Assembly (NCBI RefSeq): GCF_000934765.1
Contig: NZ_JYNN01000008.1
Coordinates: forward strand, 62,001-126,000
Length of the DNA stretch: 64,000 nucleotides
Source of the DNA: Thiomicrospira microaerophila
Lineage (GTDB): Bacteria; Pseudomonadota; Gammaproteobacteria; Thiomicrospirales; Thiomicrospiraceae
Direction: 5' to 3'
The translations under genes and the position numbers were made by a program. The notes beneath the pieces are model-generated. The model ran no database searches. It worked only from the letters and a program-made list of their open reading frames with translations, and was not told where the DNA came from. This document shows, in pieces, positions 17,714 to 28,851 of the stretch (positions are counted from its first letter, which is position 1; each line of letters opens with the position of its first letter).

Positions 17714-19906
17714 ATGAGAACACTCTATTATCAGTATTTAGACTTATCTTTATTTTCTAAGATTCTTCTCCCCTTAGTCTTCTTAATTATTATGGGGGCA
17801 GCTATTTCTTATAACCGCATGCAGCTGCTTAAAAACGATGCGCTACATGCGGCTGGTCAAAATGCCGCGCTGAGTATGGTGGCGATGGCACAAAACTCGC
17901 GTACGTTTTATGTTGATGAAGTCATACCAAAAGCGCGTCAAGCGGGGTTAGCATTAAACCATGATTATCAAACACACCCGACAAACCTACCCCTCGCGGC
18001 GAATGTTATGATAGCGCTGGGCGAAATGAGTGCGGCACAAGGGGGCGATTTAGGGCAAGTTAAATTGTTCAGTGACCAGCCTTTTAAATTTAGAGGCGCC
18101 GTACAGCTCGATGACTTTGAAAAACAAGCCTTAGTGCATCTGGCTAAAAATCCAGAACAACCCTATATTCAAATTGAAACCATCAATGGTGCGCCGTTTT
18201 TTCGACTCGCGGTACCCGACCTAATGAACCAAGCCTCCTGTGTGGCCTGCCATAACACACACCCTGATTCACCCAAAACTAACTGGGCGCTCGGCGATGT
18301 GCGGGGTGCGCTTTCCGCTAGCATCCCATTACAAAACCTTGAGCAAGCGATTACCACCCCCGTTCAACAAACCACGCTGAGTTTTGCGCTGCTCGCCTTG
18401 GTGTTTACGCTATTAATGATTTTGACGGCCACATCAATTCGCCAGCGCGTTAAACGCTTAGCAGACAGCATGATACAGGTTGATCAAACGGGACGATTTG
18501 AAACGCTAACCGGTTTTGAGCGCAAAGATGAAATTGACACCATGGGACGGGTGTTCACGACGATGCTATCAAATATGCACCGTGCGATAACTGAAACCAA
18601 CCGAGTAGTCGGGGCCATGGCACAAGGGCAATTTGACCAACGCATTGAATCTCCCCTTAAAGGCGATTTAGCAACAATGAAAGACGGCGTAAACCACTCA
18701 ATGGATGAAATGAGTCAAGCCATGACACAGCTAAATACAAGCTTAAAGGCATTAAAATCAGGCGATTTTAGTTATCGCTCGAATGGAACACTAAAGGGTG
18801 AGTATCAGCAGATGATCGACAACACCCAAGCCGCCATGACCAGTCTAGATCAAACCATTAGCGAGATCCTAACGACAATGAATGCTCTCAATCAAGGTGA
18901 GTTTGATCAACGCATTCAAGTAGATGCACAAGGTGCCCTAGCTGACCTGAAAAACGGTATTAACCAAGCTATGCTAAATCTCTCTCAAGCCGTTGAAGAT
19001 ATCAGCCGCGTAGCCGTAGCACAGTCTGAAGGTGATTTATCTGAACGTATTGATCATGACTACCAGGGTCAACTCGCCATCTTACGCAATGCGATTAACC
19101 GCAGCGCCGATAAACTCGTTGAGGTCATCAGCCGGGCTTCAGAAGCCAGCTTGATTGTTAGTCACGCTGCGGATGAGGTCAATACAGCATCAGAACACCT
19201 CAGCCAGCGCGTACAAGAACAAGCCGCTGCCATTGAACAAACCTCGGCCTCTATGCAACAAATGAGCGAAGCACTCAAAACCTCATCCCAACGCCGAGGA
19301 CAAACCGCGCAAATGGCAGAGGATGTTCAAAACCAAGTGGTTAAATCGACACAAACCATGAACCAAACCATTGAGGCCATGCGTAAAATTCAAGCGTCCA
19401 GCGAAAAGATTGCTGAAATTGTCAGTCTTATTGATGGCATTGCATTCCAAACTAACCTACTCGCCTTGAATGCCGCCGTTGAGGCCGCGCGGGCAGGTGA
19501 GCACGGACGCGGCTTTGCCGTCGTCGCAGGCGAAGTCAGAGCCTTGTCACAAAAATCTGCTGAAGCCGCTAAGGACATCAAACAACTGATTGAAAATAGC
19601 ACCTCACAAATAAATCAAGGCACCCGCCTAGCCACGGCATCGGGCGACATGCTTAAAGGTGTTAATCAAGCAATTGAACAAGTATCCGGTAGTATTGGGC
19701 GTATTGCCAAGATTAGCGCTGAACAGTCATCAATGATTTTGCAGGTTGAGACCGCTATCAACGAAATTGATGGCGTAACCCAACAAAACGCGGCCTACGT
19801 TGAACAAACCAGTGCCGCTGCAGAAAGTCTAAAGGATCAGTCGGCTCAACTTAAACAAGAATTAGATTTCTTTAAAACCACACCAAAAAAACGCGAGCGG
19901 TCTTAA
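17714..19906 (+). CDS. Methyl-accepting chemotaxis protein with periplasmic haem-type (Tll0287-like) domain
   Basis: 730 residues. First membrane segment about 16-32, periplasmic domain 35-220, second segment about 222-243, then HAMP-like repeats (three similar blocks with GxFDQRI and GDF/GDL phrases) and a classic signalling hairpin ([20 protein letters not shown]). The periplasmic domain resembles Tll0287/DUF3365 sensors and contains one CxxCH haem-c motif, Cys176-Val-Ala-Cys179-His180, so covalent haem is likely. It may sense redox state, oxygen, NO or CO; which one cannot be told. No CheR-binding pentapeptide is seen at the C-terminus. A good AGGAG site precedes the ATG. The ResB/CcsA/DsbA genes 5 kb away could provide the haem attachment. 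Confidence 0.87.
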   Translation: MRTLYYQYLDLSLFSKILLPLVFLIIMGAAISYNRMQLLKNDALHAAGQNAALSMVAMAQNSRTFYVDEVIPKARQAGLALNHDYQTHPTNLPLAANVMIALGEMSAAQGGDLGQVKLFSDQPFKFRGAVQLDDFEKQALVHLAKNPEQPYIQIETINGAPFFRLAVPDLMNQASCVACHNTHPDSPKTNWALGDVRGALSASIPLQNLEQAITTPVQQTTLSFALLALVFTLLMILTATSIRQRVKRLADSMIQVDQTGRFETLTGFERKDEIDTMGRVFTTMLSNMHRAITETNRVVGAMAQGQFDQRIESPLKGDLATMKDGVNHSMDEMSQAMTQLNTSLKALKSGDFSYRSNGTLKGEYQQMIDNTQAAMTSLDQTISEILTTMNALNQGEFDQRIQVDAQGALADLKNGINQAMLNLSQAVEDISRVAVAQSEGDLSERIDHDYQGQLAILRNAINRSADKLVEVISRASEASLIVSHAADEVNTASEHLSQRVQEQAAAIEQTSASMQQMSEALKTSSQRRGQTAQMAEDVQNQVVKSTQTMNQTIEAMRKIQASSEKIAEIVSLIDGIAFQTNLLALNAAVEAARAGEHGRGFAVVAGEVRALSQKSAEAAKDIKQLIENSTSQINQGTRLATASGDMLKGVNQAIEQVSGSIGRIAKISAEQSSMILQVETAINEIDGVTQQNAAYVEQTSAAAESLKDQSAQLKQELDFFKTTPKKRERS

Positions 19907-20012
19907 CCCGGATATTTCGCTTCGCCTTCTTCTTTAGCAGCCTGGCCTAACGTAGGTGCCTAGGTTAGGCCGTGAAAACGAGGTTTTACACGCTGTTCGG
20001 ATAACTAGGGTT
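19907..20012. repeat. MITE-like repeat remnant
   Basis: Begins with the ACCCGGATATTTCGCTTCG end seen in other copies and ends CGCTGTTCGGATAA, the same end as the block at 10056-10340. An internal inverted repeat (GGCCTAAC ... GTTAGGCC) could form a hairpin. It fills the gap between two convergent genes and may serve as a terminator. Confidence 0.5.
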
Positions 20013-20017
20013 ATGGC

Positions 20018-20410
20018 TTAGTTTGAGTCGTCTGCAAAACCAACAAAGGTTTCTATCTGACGACGTTCGCGTTTAGTCGGACGTCCCTTGCCTTTTTCAC
20101 GATAACCTACCAATGCCATATCCGCAGTCGGTTTACGCTGAAGTAGCTCTTCATTTACCAGTTCATAGAGCTGTTGGGCTTGCTCGGCCGAACCACGTTT
20201 ATCGGATAACACCAATACCCTTACCTCGACCTTACGGTGCGCTTGGGTAATTTTCAGTTTATCCCCCACCGCAAGGGTTTTACTCGCTTTAGGTTTGCTG
20301 CCGTTCAGCTCGATTTTGCCGCCTTTTAGCGCTTCAGAAGCCAGACCACGGGTTTTAAAAAACCGCCCCGCCCACAGCCATTTATCACATCTTATTTTCT
20401 GCTCTTCCAT
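20018..20410 (-). CDS. hslR: S4-domain RNA-binding protein HslR
   Basis: 130 residues with an N-terminal S4 domain (IRCDKWLWAGRFFKTRGLAS, GGKIELNGSKPKAS) and a basic C-terminal tail, matching Hsp15/HslR (YrfH). Hsp15 binds 50S subunits carrying nascent chains after abortive translation. It starts 12 bp after the end of hemF, and the spacer consists of the ACCAGGCCTGGT palindrome, so the two genes are probably one transcript. Confidence 0.9.
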   Translation of the reverse strand: MEEQKIRCDKWLWAGRFFKTRGLASEALKGGKIELNGSKPKASKTLAVGDKLKITQAHRKVEVRVLVLSDKRGSAEQAQQLYELVNEELLQRKPTADMALVGYREKGKGRPTKRERRQIETFVGFADDSN

Positions 20411-20411
20411 G

Positions 20412-20422
20412 ACCAGGCCTGG

Positions 20423-20423
<1 letters not shown>
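20412..20423. repeat. ACCAGGCCTGGT palindrome, copy 5
   Basis: Exact copy filling the 12-bp spacer between hemF and hslR and overlapping the last base of the hemF stop codon. Confidence 0.9.
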
Positions 20424-21355
<932 letters not shown>

Positions 21356-21454
21356 CTATCTTTTAATTTATGTTATTTTATTATAGTGCAAAATCTGTAT
21401 ATTTCCCAAGGCTACAATCTAAAGTGTCGGCTTGAGTTGTCTCCCTCATGCCCT

Positions 21455-21524
21455 GTCACCCTGCGCGAAGTCGCAGGGTCTATGGCTGCAGGCAGTTGGA
21501 TACGGCGACTTCGCGCAGTATGAC
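21455..21524. repeat. Palindromic repeat (GCGCGAAGTCGC family)
   Basis: Arms 21455-21474 and 21505-21524 are complementary with two mismatches around a 30-base loop. The same sequence type occurs at 28961-29030. It sits between hemF and the M48 gene, which are divergently transcribed. Confidence 0.75.
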
Positions 21525-21627
21525 GCGGGAACGGGAACGGTGATAAGGTAATCGGCACTTTCGATTACACCCTTTTCCCAATCAAGTTTTGATTTAAAAT
21601 AAAGCTCTATTTTCAAGGAGAGTAAAA

Positions 21628-22452
21628 ATGATTTTTCGCTTAATTTCTGTTGCATTTGTTTCGTTGATGTTAACCAGTTGTGCCATCACTAATACTACCC
21701 AATCAGGCTTGGTAGGTGTAGAGCGCAAACAAACGTTTTTGGTATCACAAAAACAAATGATAGAGGGCGGTCAACAAGCCTACAGCCAAGTGTTAGAACA
21801 AGCGAAAACCGATGGCACACTCAACACCGATGCGCAACTACATGCTCGCCTTCAAACTATCTTAACCAATATGATTCCACATACAGCGCATTTTAGAAAG
21901 GATGCGGTGAATTGGGCTTGGGAAGTGAATCTGATTGAAGAAGACACAATTAATGCATGGATTATGCCCGGTGGCAAAATTATGTTTTACACTGGGCTGA
22001 TTAATCAACTCAATTTAAATGATGATGAAATAGCGGCGATTATGGGGCATGAGATGGCGCATGATTTGCGTGAGCACGCGCGTGAACGGACGTCTCAAGC
22101 CATGGCTACGCAGTTAGGTCTAGGTGCCTTAGGTCAACTTACCGGTGCGCAAGCCAGCACACTCGATATTGCTGGCTCGCTATTAAATGTCGGGATTTTA
22201 CTACCCTACAGCCGAGTGCATGAGGTAGAAGCGGACCGTATTGGCATCGAACTGGCGGCCATGGCCGGCTACAATCCTTCCGCCGCTGTCGATATTTGGC
22301 ACCGTATGGCGGCACTTTCAAAAGGTAATCAGCCACCCCAATTCCTGAGTACTCACCCGTCGTATGATTCACGCATCAAAGACCTGACAACCTATTCACT
22401 CAGACTGATGCCGGTGTATGAACAGGCCCGTTTAGCGCGTGAAGGCAAGTAA
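21628..22452 (+). CDS. M48-family zinc metalloprotease lipoprotein
   Basis: 274 residues. The N-terminus is a lipoprotein signal with lipobox LTSC (Cys18). The zinc motif HEMAH lies in IMGHEMAHDLREHARER, and the third ligand region is EVEADRIGIELAAMAGY. This is the LoiP/YcaL/BepA-like group, which works on the outer-membrane periplasmic face in quality control of outer-membrane proteins. AAGGAG precedes the ATG. Convergent with engB 6 bp away. Confidence 0.9.
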   Translation: MIFRLISVAFVSLMLTSCAITNTTQSGLVGVERKQTFLVSQKQMIEGGQQAYSQVLEQAKTDGTLNTDAQLHARLQTILTNMIPHTAHFRKDAVNWAWEVNLIEEDTINAWIMPGGKIMFYTGLINQLNLNDDEIAAIMGHEMAHDLREHARERTSQAMATQLGLGALGQLTGAQASTLDIAGSLLNVGILLPYSRVHEVEADRIGIELAAMAGYNPSAAVDIWHRMAALSKGNQPPQFLSTHPSYDSRIKDLTTYSLRLMPVYEQARLAREGK

Positions 22453-22458
22453 AGCGGG

Positions 22459-23067
22459 TTAACCACGCTCAAACGCCATCCATTCATCTAATTTTAACCA
22501 GGCCTGGTCAAGGCCTTGCTTATTTAATGATGAAAACAATTGGGCGCTGGCGTGCGGATAATCTTGCTTTAGGGTTTTTTGTAAACCGAACAGCGCCTGA
22601 CTCGCTTGATTTTTACTCAGCTTGTCGGCTTTGGTTAACAAAACATGCACTGGCAAACCGATTTCCTTGGTCCAATCCAGCATCATCACATCCAGCGGTT
22701 GCAATGGATGACGACCATCCATCATCAAAACCAAGCCTTTTAATGCGTCACGTTTTTCAATATACTCGGCTAAACCCGCTTCCCATAATTTTTTCACATT
22801 AACATTGACCTTGGCAAAACCATAACCAGGCAAGTCAACCAGACTACGCTGCTCATCGAGTTGGAAAAAATTAATCATCTGAGTACGCCCGGGGGTCTTA
22901 CTGGTTCTAGCAAGGCTTTTTTGCGAAGTAAGGACATTCAAGGCGCTCGACTTACCGGCGTTAGAACGGCCTGCAAAGGCGACTTCATAGCCGATATCTT
23001 CTGGGCAGTGGCTAAGATTAGGGGCACTCTTTAAATAGGTGGCTTTTTGATAAAGTGGATGTTGCAT
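22459..23067 (-). CDS. engB: Ribosome biogenesis GTP-binding protein EngB (YsxC)
   Basis: 202 residues with G1 GRSNAGKSS, G3 DLPGYGFAK, G4 TKADK and G5-like SSLNK, in the order and spacing of EngB/YihA, a GTPase needed for late 50S subunit assembly. Normal length. The ACCAGGCCTGGT copy near its 3' end encodes DQAW. Confidence 0.95.
   Translation of the reverse strand: MQHPLYQKATYLKSAPNLSHCPEDIGYEVAFAGRSNAGKSSALNVLTSQKSLARTSKTPGRTQMINFFQLDEQRSLVDLPGYGFAKVNVNVKKLWEAGLAEYIEKRDALKGLVLMMDGRHPLQPLDVMMLDWTKEIGLPVHVLLTKADKLSKNQASQALFGLQKTLKQDYPHASAQLFSSLNKQGLDQAWLKLDEWMAFERG
22497..22508. repeat. ACCAGGCCTGGT palindrome, copy 6
   Basis: Exact copy near the 3' end of engB. Confidence 0.9.
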
Positions 23068-23244
23068 AAAATCTTCTTTCCTTTGGTGTTCCGTTTTTTA
23101 TCCTTATTAACCCATTTAGTCGGTTCTAAAATACCCTACAGGATTACTAGGTTAATTACATGCGAGTCTTTAACTCTTGTGCAGAGAAGTATATACTCTT
23201 CTACCTGCAAAATTTTATTAGCATTCAACAAAAGATAAAAACCT

Positions 23245-25239
23245 ATGTCAGAGCAGAAAAAAATAAGCAAACCATCACGCAAACCGAATGTTTGGCTTGA
23301 ATTTCTTGGATCAATGAATCTTGCGATCACCTTATTGGTTATGCTTGCCATTGCTTCGGTCATTGGTACTGTGCTACAGCAGTTTCAACCGGTTCAAGAC
23401 TATATTATCAAATTCGGCCCTTTCTGGTATGAAGTATACGGCAGCCTAGCCCTGTATGATGTCTATGGCGCCGCTTGGTTTATGATTGTTTTATTATTCT
23501 TGCTGATTTCTACCGGTGTGTGCGTTACCCGAAATACACCGGTTTTTATCAAGGACATGAAAGAGTACAGTGAAAAACTATCGATCAATGCGCTCAAACA
23601 TCAACCTAATCACACACAATTTGCTGTAGCCGGTGATTTCGAACAACAAAAAGCCTATGCCACTGAATTTTTAAAACACGAAGGCTTTAAAACTCGCATT
23701 AACCAACGAGATGATGGGTCGGTCACTGTGGCAGGTCTAAAAGGACATTGGAATCGGCTCGGTTACTTTTTCAGCCATATATCGATTATTATTATCTGTA
23801 TTGGTGCTTTAATGGATAGTAATATTTATTTAAAATACTTCGAGTTAACAGGCAGTATGCAGGCTGAAACTCGAAGCGTCCCTCTGAGTGAAGTGGATAA
23901 ACGCGCTTGGTTACCCCCGTCTAACTTTTCTTATCGCGGAAACGTCAATATCACCGAAGGCCGTGATGCCGATGTATTGTTTTTGCCTTGGAATGAAGGC
24001 TATCTAGTCCAACAATTGCCCTTCCGAATTGAAGTCAAAGCCTTCCGGATTGATTATTATGACAACGGTATGCCGCGTACCTACGAAAGTGATCTGTTGT
24101 TGTATGCCGATGATTTAGATGAACCAATTGAAAAAACCATTGAGGTTAACCACCCGCTTTATTACAAAAACTATGCGATTTACCAATCCTCTTATGGCGA
24201 TGGCGGTTCCTTGGTGAATATGAATGTGCATGCACTCGCTTCACCTATCGTTAGCAAAACCGAAATTGAATCAGCGATAAACCGTCATGAATCTTTGACT
24301 ACCCCTGCTGGTCGCTTCCGCGTTGAATTTAGTGATTTCAAACTGCACAATATTGTGCCGCGCAGCGAAGAAGATGCATTAGCGACGGGGCGTAAAATGA
24401 AAAACAACGGGCCCAGCGTACTGTTTAGAGTGCGTAACGAAGAAGGCCGTGCTTGGGAATATGAGAACTATATGATTCCTGATGAACAGGAAGGTCGCTG
24501 GTTTTACATGAGTGGTGTGCGAAATGCCGTATCTGAGCCTTTCCGCTATTTGTTTGTACCCGCTGATGACTTGCGCAGCAAAAAACGCTTCTTTGAATTC
24601 TTAGCTCTGGTAAACAATGCACCCAAGGCAGACCGTATTTATCGTCAAGCGATGCCCAAGCCAATGGAAATGGAACGCGCTAACTATGAAACCCACATGC
24701 AGCTGATGCAGCAATTAGTTAAACTCTTCCGTGAAACAGGGTTTGATGGCATTAGCCGCTTTATTGAAACCAATGTGCCACAAGACCAACAGCAAGAAGT
24801 TGCGTCTTTTTACTTTGGTCAACTCGCGAACGCACTCCAAACCCTATATTTACATGTTCTTGAACAAGAAGGCGTGCCAATCAATTCACAAGGCGATATC
24901 AGTGAAACCCACCAGGTATGGTTTGAGGATGCAATGACGGCGATTGCAAGTTTAAATCGCTATGGTCCTCCACTGTTTTTTGAAATGACTAGTTTTGATC
25001 AACGTTGGTCAACCGGTTTACAGATTACCAAATCACCCGGTAAGGACGTGGTGTATTTTGGCAGCGCATTACTCACACTAGGGATATTCTTTATGTTTTA
25101 TGTACGTCAACGTCGTGTTTGGATTCATCTAAAACGCAATGGCGAACAAACCGATATTACGATTGCAGGACGTGATAACCGGAAACTTCCGGAAACAGAT
25201 AAAGAGTTTGAAAAACTCGTTACCAACTTTAGGGCTTAA
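23245..25239 (+). CDS. resB: System II cytochrome c biogenesis protein ResB (CcsB)
   Basis: 664 residues. Membrane segments near the N-terminus (LEFLGSMNLAITLLVMLAIA and following), a further pair near 70-90 and 170-190, a large periplasmic domain (about 200-600) and a last membrane segment near 610-630 (FGSALLTLGIFFMFYVRQRR). This matches ResB/Ccs1, which with CcsA carries haem across the membrane and attaches it to CxxCH apocytochromes. ccsA and a dsbA-like gene follow within 22 and 10 bp, giving a complete system II-type operon. Confidence 0.92.
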   Translation: MSEQKKISKPSRKPNVWLEFLGSMNLAITLLVMLAIASVIGTVLQQFQPVQDYIIKFGPFWYEVYGSLALYDVYGAAWFMIVLLFLLISTGVCVTRNTPVFIKDMKEYSEKLSINALKHQPNHTQFAVAGDFEQQKAYATEFLKHEGFKTRINQRDDGSVTVAGLKGHWNRLGYFFSHISIIIICIGALMDSNIYLKYFELTGSMQAETRSVPLSEVDKRAWLPPSNFSYRGNVNITEGRDADVLFLPWNEGYLVQQLPFRIEVKAFRIDYYDNGMPRTYESDLLLYADDLDEPIEKTIEVNHPLYYKNYAIYQSSYGDGGSLVNMNVHALASPIVSKTEIESAINRHESLTTPAGRFRVEFSDFKLHNIVPRSEEDALATGRKMKNNGPSVLFRVRNEEGRAWEYENYMIPDEQEGRWFYMSGVRNAVSEPFRYLFVPADDLRSKKRFFEFLALVNNAPKADRIYRQAMPKPMEMERANYETHMQLMQQLVKLFRETGFDGISRFIETNVPQDQQQEVASFYFGQLANALQTLYLHVLEQEGVPINSQGDISETHQVWFEDAMTAIASLNRYGPPLFFEMTSFDQRWSTGLQITKSPGKDVVYFGSALLTLGIFFMFYVRQRRVWIHLKRNGEQTDITIAGRDNRKLPETDKEFEKLVTNFRA

Positions 25240-25260
25240 TAGTTAAGAGGCGGCTACATT

Positions 25261-26427
25261 ATGGACATGACAATAAAAAAACGAAGCTTTTTAGAGATAT
25301 TTACCCCCAGAGACATACTCTGGACGTTGATTCTCTTTATTGGCTCAATCATCGCTTGGCAGGTGTATCAAGATGAAATGGATATTTACGAGGTCTACAT
25401 CCTATTCGGTACAGCGCTATCTGCCGTTTGGTTAGGTTGGTACTGGCGTAGTTTTCAAACATTTAGTTATGTAGTAACGGCTATTAGTTTACTCGCAATT
25501 TGGATGTATGCCCGTAATGACTTCGACTATGAAGCGCAAAACGATGTATTTCTTCTAAAATATTTAATTTCTAGCCAAGCCGCGATTATGTGGATGAGTT
25601 TCTTAGTGCTAGTAAGTACAGTGACTTATTTCTTTGCCTTATTTAGAGATTCGGCGTTTATTTACAAACTCTCAACCTTTATTGCTTGGACAGCCGCCAC
25701 CCTCGGATTTGTCGGTTTAATGGTGCGCTGGAAAGAATCATGGTTAATCCATCCAGATTATGGTCATATCCCTGTTAGCTCGTTGTATGAAGTATTTATC
25801 CTATTCATCGTAATGACCATTTTGATGTACCTTTACTATGAACAAAAATTCAAAACGCGCGCAATGGGCGGGTTTGTAATGATTGTAATGAGCGTATCGG
25901 TTTTATTTGTACTTTGGTATGTCTTCGATCGCCAAGCGCATGAAATCCAACCGCTGATTCCTGCACTACAAAGTTGGTGGATGAAAATCCATGTTCCCGC
26001 TAACTTTGTGGGTTACGGTGGATTCTCTATTGCCTCAATGGTGGGTGTAGCGATGTTAATGCGTTTGGCCATTGAAAAACGTAATCCAAATAATGGACTA
26101 CTTAAAGCACTGCCAAGTCATCAAATCATGGATGACATCATGTATCGTTCGATTGCCATTGGTTTTGCTTTTTTCACCGTCGCCACTATTTTAGGCGCCA
26201 TGTGGGCGGCAGAAGCTTGGGGCGGTTACTGGTCTTGGGATCCAAAAGAAACATGGGCATTGATTGTTTGGCTTAACTACGCCGCTTGGTTACACATTCG
26301 CATGACCAAAGGCTGGCACGGTGCGCCGATGGCTTGGTGGGCTATTATCGGCTTATTTATTACCACCTTTGCCTTCCTCGGCGTGAATATCTTCTTGTCA
26401 GGTTTACATTCGTATGGTGAACTCTAG
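25261..26427 (+). CDS. ccsA: Cytochrome c synthase component CcsA (ResC)
   Basis: 388 residues, about eight membrane segments. The haem-binding tryptophan-rich motif is WGGYWSWDPKETWALIVWL at about residues 320-338, with conserved His residues on either side (HVPANFVGYGG, WLHIR). It is the partner of ResB in the preceding gene. An alternative ATG two codons downstream would also fit. Confidence 0.93.
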   Translation: MDMTIKKRSFLEIFTPRDILWTLILFIGSIIAWQVYQDEMDIYEVYILFGTALSAVWLGWYWRSFQTFSYVVTAISLLAIWMYARNDFDYEAQNDVFLLKYLISSQAAIMWMSFLVLVSTVTYFFALFRDSAFIYKLSTFIAWTAATLGFVGLMVRWKESWLIHPDYGHIPVSSLYEVFILFIVMTILMYLYYEQKFKTRAMGGFVMIVMSVSVLFVLWYVFDRQAHEIQPLIPALQSWWMKIHVPANFVGYGGFSIASMVGVAMLMRLAIEKRNPNNGLLKALPSHQIMDDIMYRSIAIGFAFFTVATILGAMWAAEAWGGYWSWDPKETWALIVWLNYAAWLHIRMTKGWHGAPMAWWAIIGLFITTFAFLGVNIFLSGLHSYGEL

Positions 26428-26436
26428 GAGCAAAAC

Positions 26437-27054
26437 ATGTTAAGAAGACGCTTTTTTCAACTTTCAGGACTGGCGCTATTAGCCGGTCTGAGCAACCAGG
26501 CCTGGTCGTCAATCCGCCCGGGCGTGGACTATAAAAATCTACGTGTGGTGCAGCCCATTGCACCGCACAAAAAACAAGTGACCGAAGTATTCTTTTACGG
26601 CTGCCCCCATTGTTACAATCTGCAAGACAGCCTGTATCAATGGCTTCGAGCTAAACCGCGTGATGTACATTTCGAACGGGTTCCGGCGGTTTTAAATAAC
26701 CCAAGCTGGGTGTTTATGGCGAAGGTCTACTATGCCGCTGAAGATTTGGGGATTATTGAACGCTCTAACCAGCCGTTTTTTGAAGCCCTGCATCGTGATC
26801 AATTACCCTTGACTAATTTAGCCTCTATCGCTCAGTTTCACAGTCAGTTTGGCGTGACCGAACAAGCCTTCATCGCTAGCTTTAACTCATTTAAAGTCGA
26901 TCAAGCTGTGCGTCGTGCCCAGCGCTTAACCGAAGCGTTTGGCGTTGAAGGTGTGCCGAGTATCGTGGTGAATGGTAAATATATTACCAGTCTATCAATG
27001 AGTGGAAGCCAAGCCAAGCTTTGGCAAAATGTTGATCAGTTATTAGAACGCTAG
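26437..27054 (+). CDS. dsbA: DsbA-family thiol:disulfide oxidoreductase
   Basis: 205 residues. A signal peptide with an Arg-rich start (MLRRRFFQLSGLALLAG), possibly read by the Tat or Sec route, followed by a thioredoxin fold with the active site CPHC (in FFYGCPHCYNLQD) and the cis-Pro region GVEGVPSIVVNGKY. DsbA oxidises periplasmic cysteines. Placed directly after resB-ccsA it may handle the CxxCH thiols of apocytochromes, as DsbA-like proteins do in other system II operons. It contains a palindrome copy encoding NQAW. Confidence 0.9.
   Translation: MLRRRFFQLSGLALLAGLSNQAWSSIRPGVDYKNLRVVQPIAPHKKQVTEVFFYGCPHCYNLQDSLYQWLRAKPRDVHFERVPAVLNNPSWVFMAKVYYAAEDLGIIERSNQPFFEALHRDQLPLTNLASIAQFHSQFGVTEQAFIASFNSFKVDQAVRRAQRLTEAFGVEGVPSIVVNGKYITSLSMSGSQAKLWQNVDQLLER
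26495..26506. repeat. ACCAGGCCTGGT palindrome, copy 7
   Basis: Exact copy within the signal-peptide coding region of dsbA. Confidence 0.9.
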
Positions 27055-27063
27055 GAAGCCAGC

Positions 27064-28707
27064 ATGCAAGCCGCTAAATTGTTTGTTAAATGCCTTGAAA
27101 AAGAAGGTGTAGAGTATATTTTCGGTATTCCTGGTGAGGAAAACCTGGATCTTGTTGACGCATTGCTCGACTCGGATATCGAATTTATCACCACGCGCCA
27201 TGAACAAGGCGCGGCGTTTATGGCGGATGTCTATGGCCGCTTAACCGGCAAAGCAGGGGTCTGTTTATCAACCCTAGGCCCAGGTGCTACCAACCTCGTT
27301 ACGGGCGTGGCGGATGCCAACATGGACAACGCACCCCTCGTTGCAATTGCTGGTCAAGCGGCTACCAGTCGAATGCACAAAGAATCTCACCAAGTAGTTG
27401 ATTTGGTCAGCATGTTCAAACCAATTACCAAATACGCCACTCAAATTTTAGAACCGGAAACCATTCCTGAAGTCATACGCAAAGCCTTTAAACTGGCACA
27501 AGCCGAAAAGCCTGGTGCGAGTTTTATTGATTTCCCCGAAAATATTGCGGACATGGATACCGATGCCACACCGTTAAAAGTGACCCAAACACGCTTAACC
27601 ACCGCCGCCGAACAGCTGATTAAACAAGCAGCACAAACCATTCAACAGGCTAAAAACCCGTTAATACTGGTCGGGAACGGCGCGGTTCGTGCCAAAGCAG
27701 GCGGCGAAGTTTATGCCTTTGCTAAACAGCTCAATATTCCAACGGTTAATACCTTTATGGCTAAGGGCGTCATTCCTTTCTTTAAAAATCGCACCGCGAT
27801 GGGAACGGCGGGTTTGCAAAAGGGTGATTATGAAAATGGGGGTTTTTCTAAAGCCGACCTGGTGATCTGTATTGGTTTTGATATGGTCGAGTACCATCCC
27901 CATCTTTGGAACCCAAACCACAACCACCAAATTATTCATATCGATACCCTGCCCGCTGAAGTAGATTCAAGCTATATGCCGGATATTGAACTGGTCGGTG
28001 ATATTGCGAAAAACATTCAAACTCTACGCAGCCTGCTTAATCAATCCGAGCCTACTGAACTTGATCATCCTTTGCGTGATGCCACCAAAGACGAGATGAA
28101 CCGCTGTGCCAACAGTGACGCCTTCCCGCTATTGCCACAAAAAATTATCTGGGATTTACGTACGGCGATGAACTATGACGACATCGCTATTTGTGATGTC
28201 GGCGCCCATAAAATGTGGATGGCGCGTATGTTCCGCGCAGAAAAACCTAATACGTGCATCATCTCCAACGGCTTTGCCGGCATGGGCATTGCCGTGCCAG
28301 GTGCTATCGCCGCCAAACTCGCTTATCCTGAACGCGCGATTGTCGCGGTGACCGGTGATGCCGGCTTTATGATGAATTCACAAGAAATAGAAACAGCGCT
28401 ACGTTGTAACACGCCGATTGTTATTTTAATTTGGAACGACAGCCAATATGGGCTGATTGAATGGAAACAAAAACGTAAATATGGCCGTGCCGCTTACATC
28501 GATTTTAAAAACCCCGATTTTGTCCAGTATGCTCAATCCTTTGGTGCTAAAGGCTATCGTATTGAAGCCGCTGATCAACTCTTGCCCGTGCTCAAACAAG
28601 CGCTACAAGACAATACGGTGTCGATTATAGACTGCCCAGTAGACTACTCACAAAACGACCGCCTAACCCAGCTCCTTGGCAACGTCATTTCTGAAATGCA
28701 GTCTTAA
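27064..28707 (+). CDS. Thiamine-diphosphate enzyme, acetolactate synthase (catabolic AlsS-like)
   Basis: 547 residues with the three-domain TPP-enzyme layout: N-terminal pyrimidine domain with the catalytic Glu in RHEQGAAFMADVYGRLTGK, central domain, and C-terminal PP domain with GDAGFMMNSQEIETAL ... WND, the GDG-type TPP/Mg motif. The best fit is acetolactate synthase of the FAD-independent catabolic type, which condenses two pyruvates. No small regulatory subunit (ilvH) or acetolactate decarboxylase lies beside it. It follows dsbA by 9 bp, so it may be read from the ccs operon, but the functional link is unclear. Other carboligases of the family cannot be excluded. Confidence 0.8.
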   Translation: MQAAKLFVKCLEKEGVEYIFGIPGEENLDLVDALLDSDIEFITTRHEQGAAFMADVYGRLTGKAGVCLSTLGPGATNLVTGVADANMDNAPLVAIAGQAATSRMHKESHQVVDLVSMFKPITKYATQILEPETIPEVIRKAFKLAQAEKPGASFIDFPENIADMDTDATPLKVTQTRLTTAAEQLIKQAAQTIQQAKNPLILVGNGAVRAKAGGEVYAFAKQLNIPTVNTFMAKGVIPFFKNRTAMGTAGLQKGDYENGGFSKADLVICIGFDMVEYHPHLWNPNHNHQIIHIDTLPAEVDSSYMPDIELVGDIAKNIQTLRSLLNQSEPTELDHPLRDATKDEMNRCANSDAFPLLPQKIIWDLRTAMNYDDIAICDVGAHKMWMARMFRAEKPNTCIISNGFAGMGIAVPGAIAAKLAYPERAIVAVTGDAGFMMNSQEIETALRCNTPIVILIWNDSQYGLIEWKQKRKYGRAAYIDFKNPDFVQYAQSFGAKGYRIEAADQLLPVLKQALQDNTVSIIDCPVDYSQNDRLTQLLGNVISEMQS

Positions 28708-28800
28708 CCCAAATGTTTAGCTTCGCTCTCTTCAAGTCATAAATTCGCGTCATCGCAAGACCAAAAACATCCCGTCATACCCGGCGAAGGCCGGGATCTA
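28706..28800. repeat. Half of a MITE-like element plus a CCCGGC hairpin repeat
   Basis: 28706 onward reads ACCCAAATGTTTAGCTTCGC...TCATAAATTCGCG, similar to one end of the elements at 43807 and 48496. It is followed by a small hairpin (CCCGGC/GCCGGG, 28780-28795) of the type also seen at 51471. The rest of the 381-bp gap to the nitroreductase gene is made of further repeats and no gene. Confidence 0.55.
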
Positions 28801-28851
28801 ATGCACAAGTGCCGGATGTGTTTTCCCTATCCTCATTGCCCGTCATTGCCC

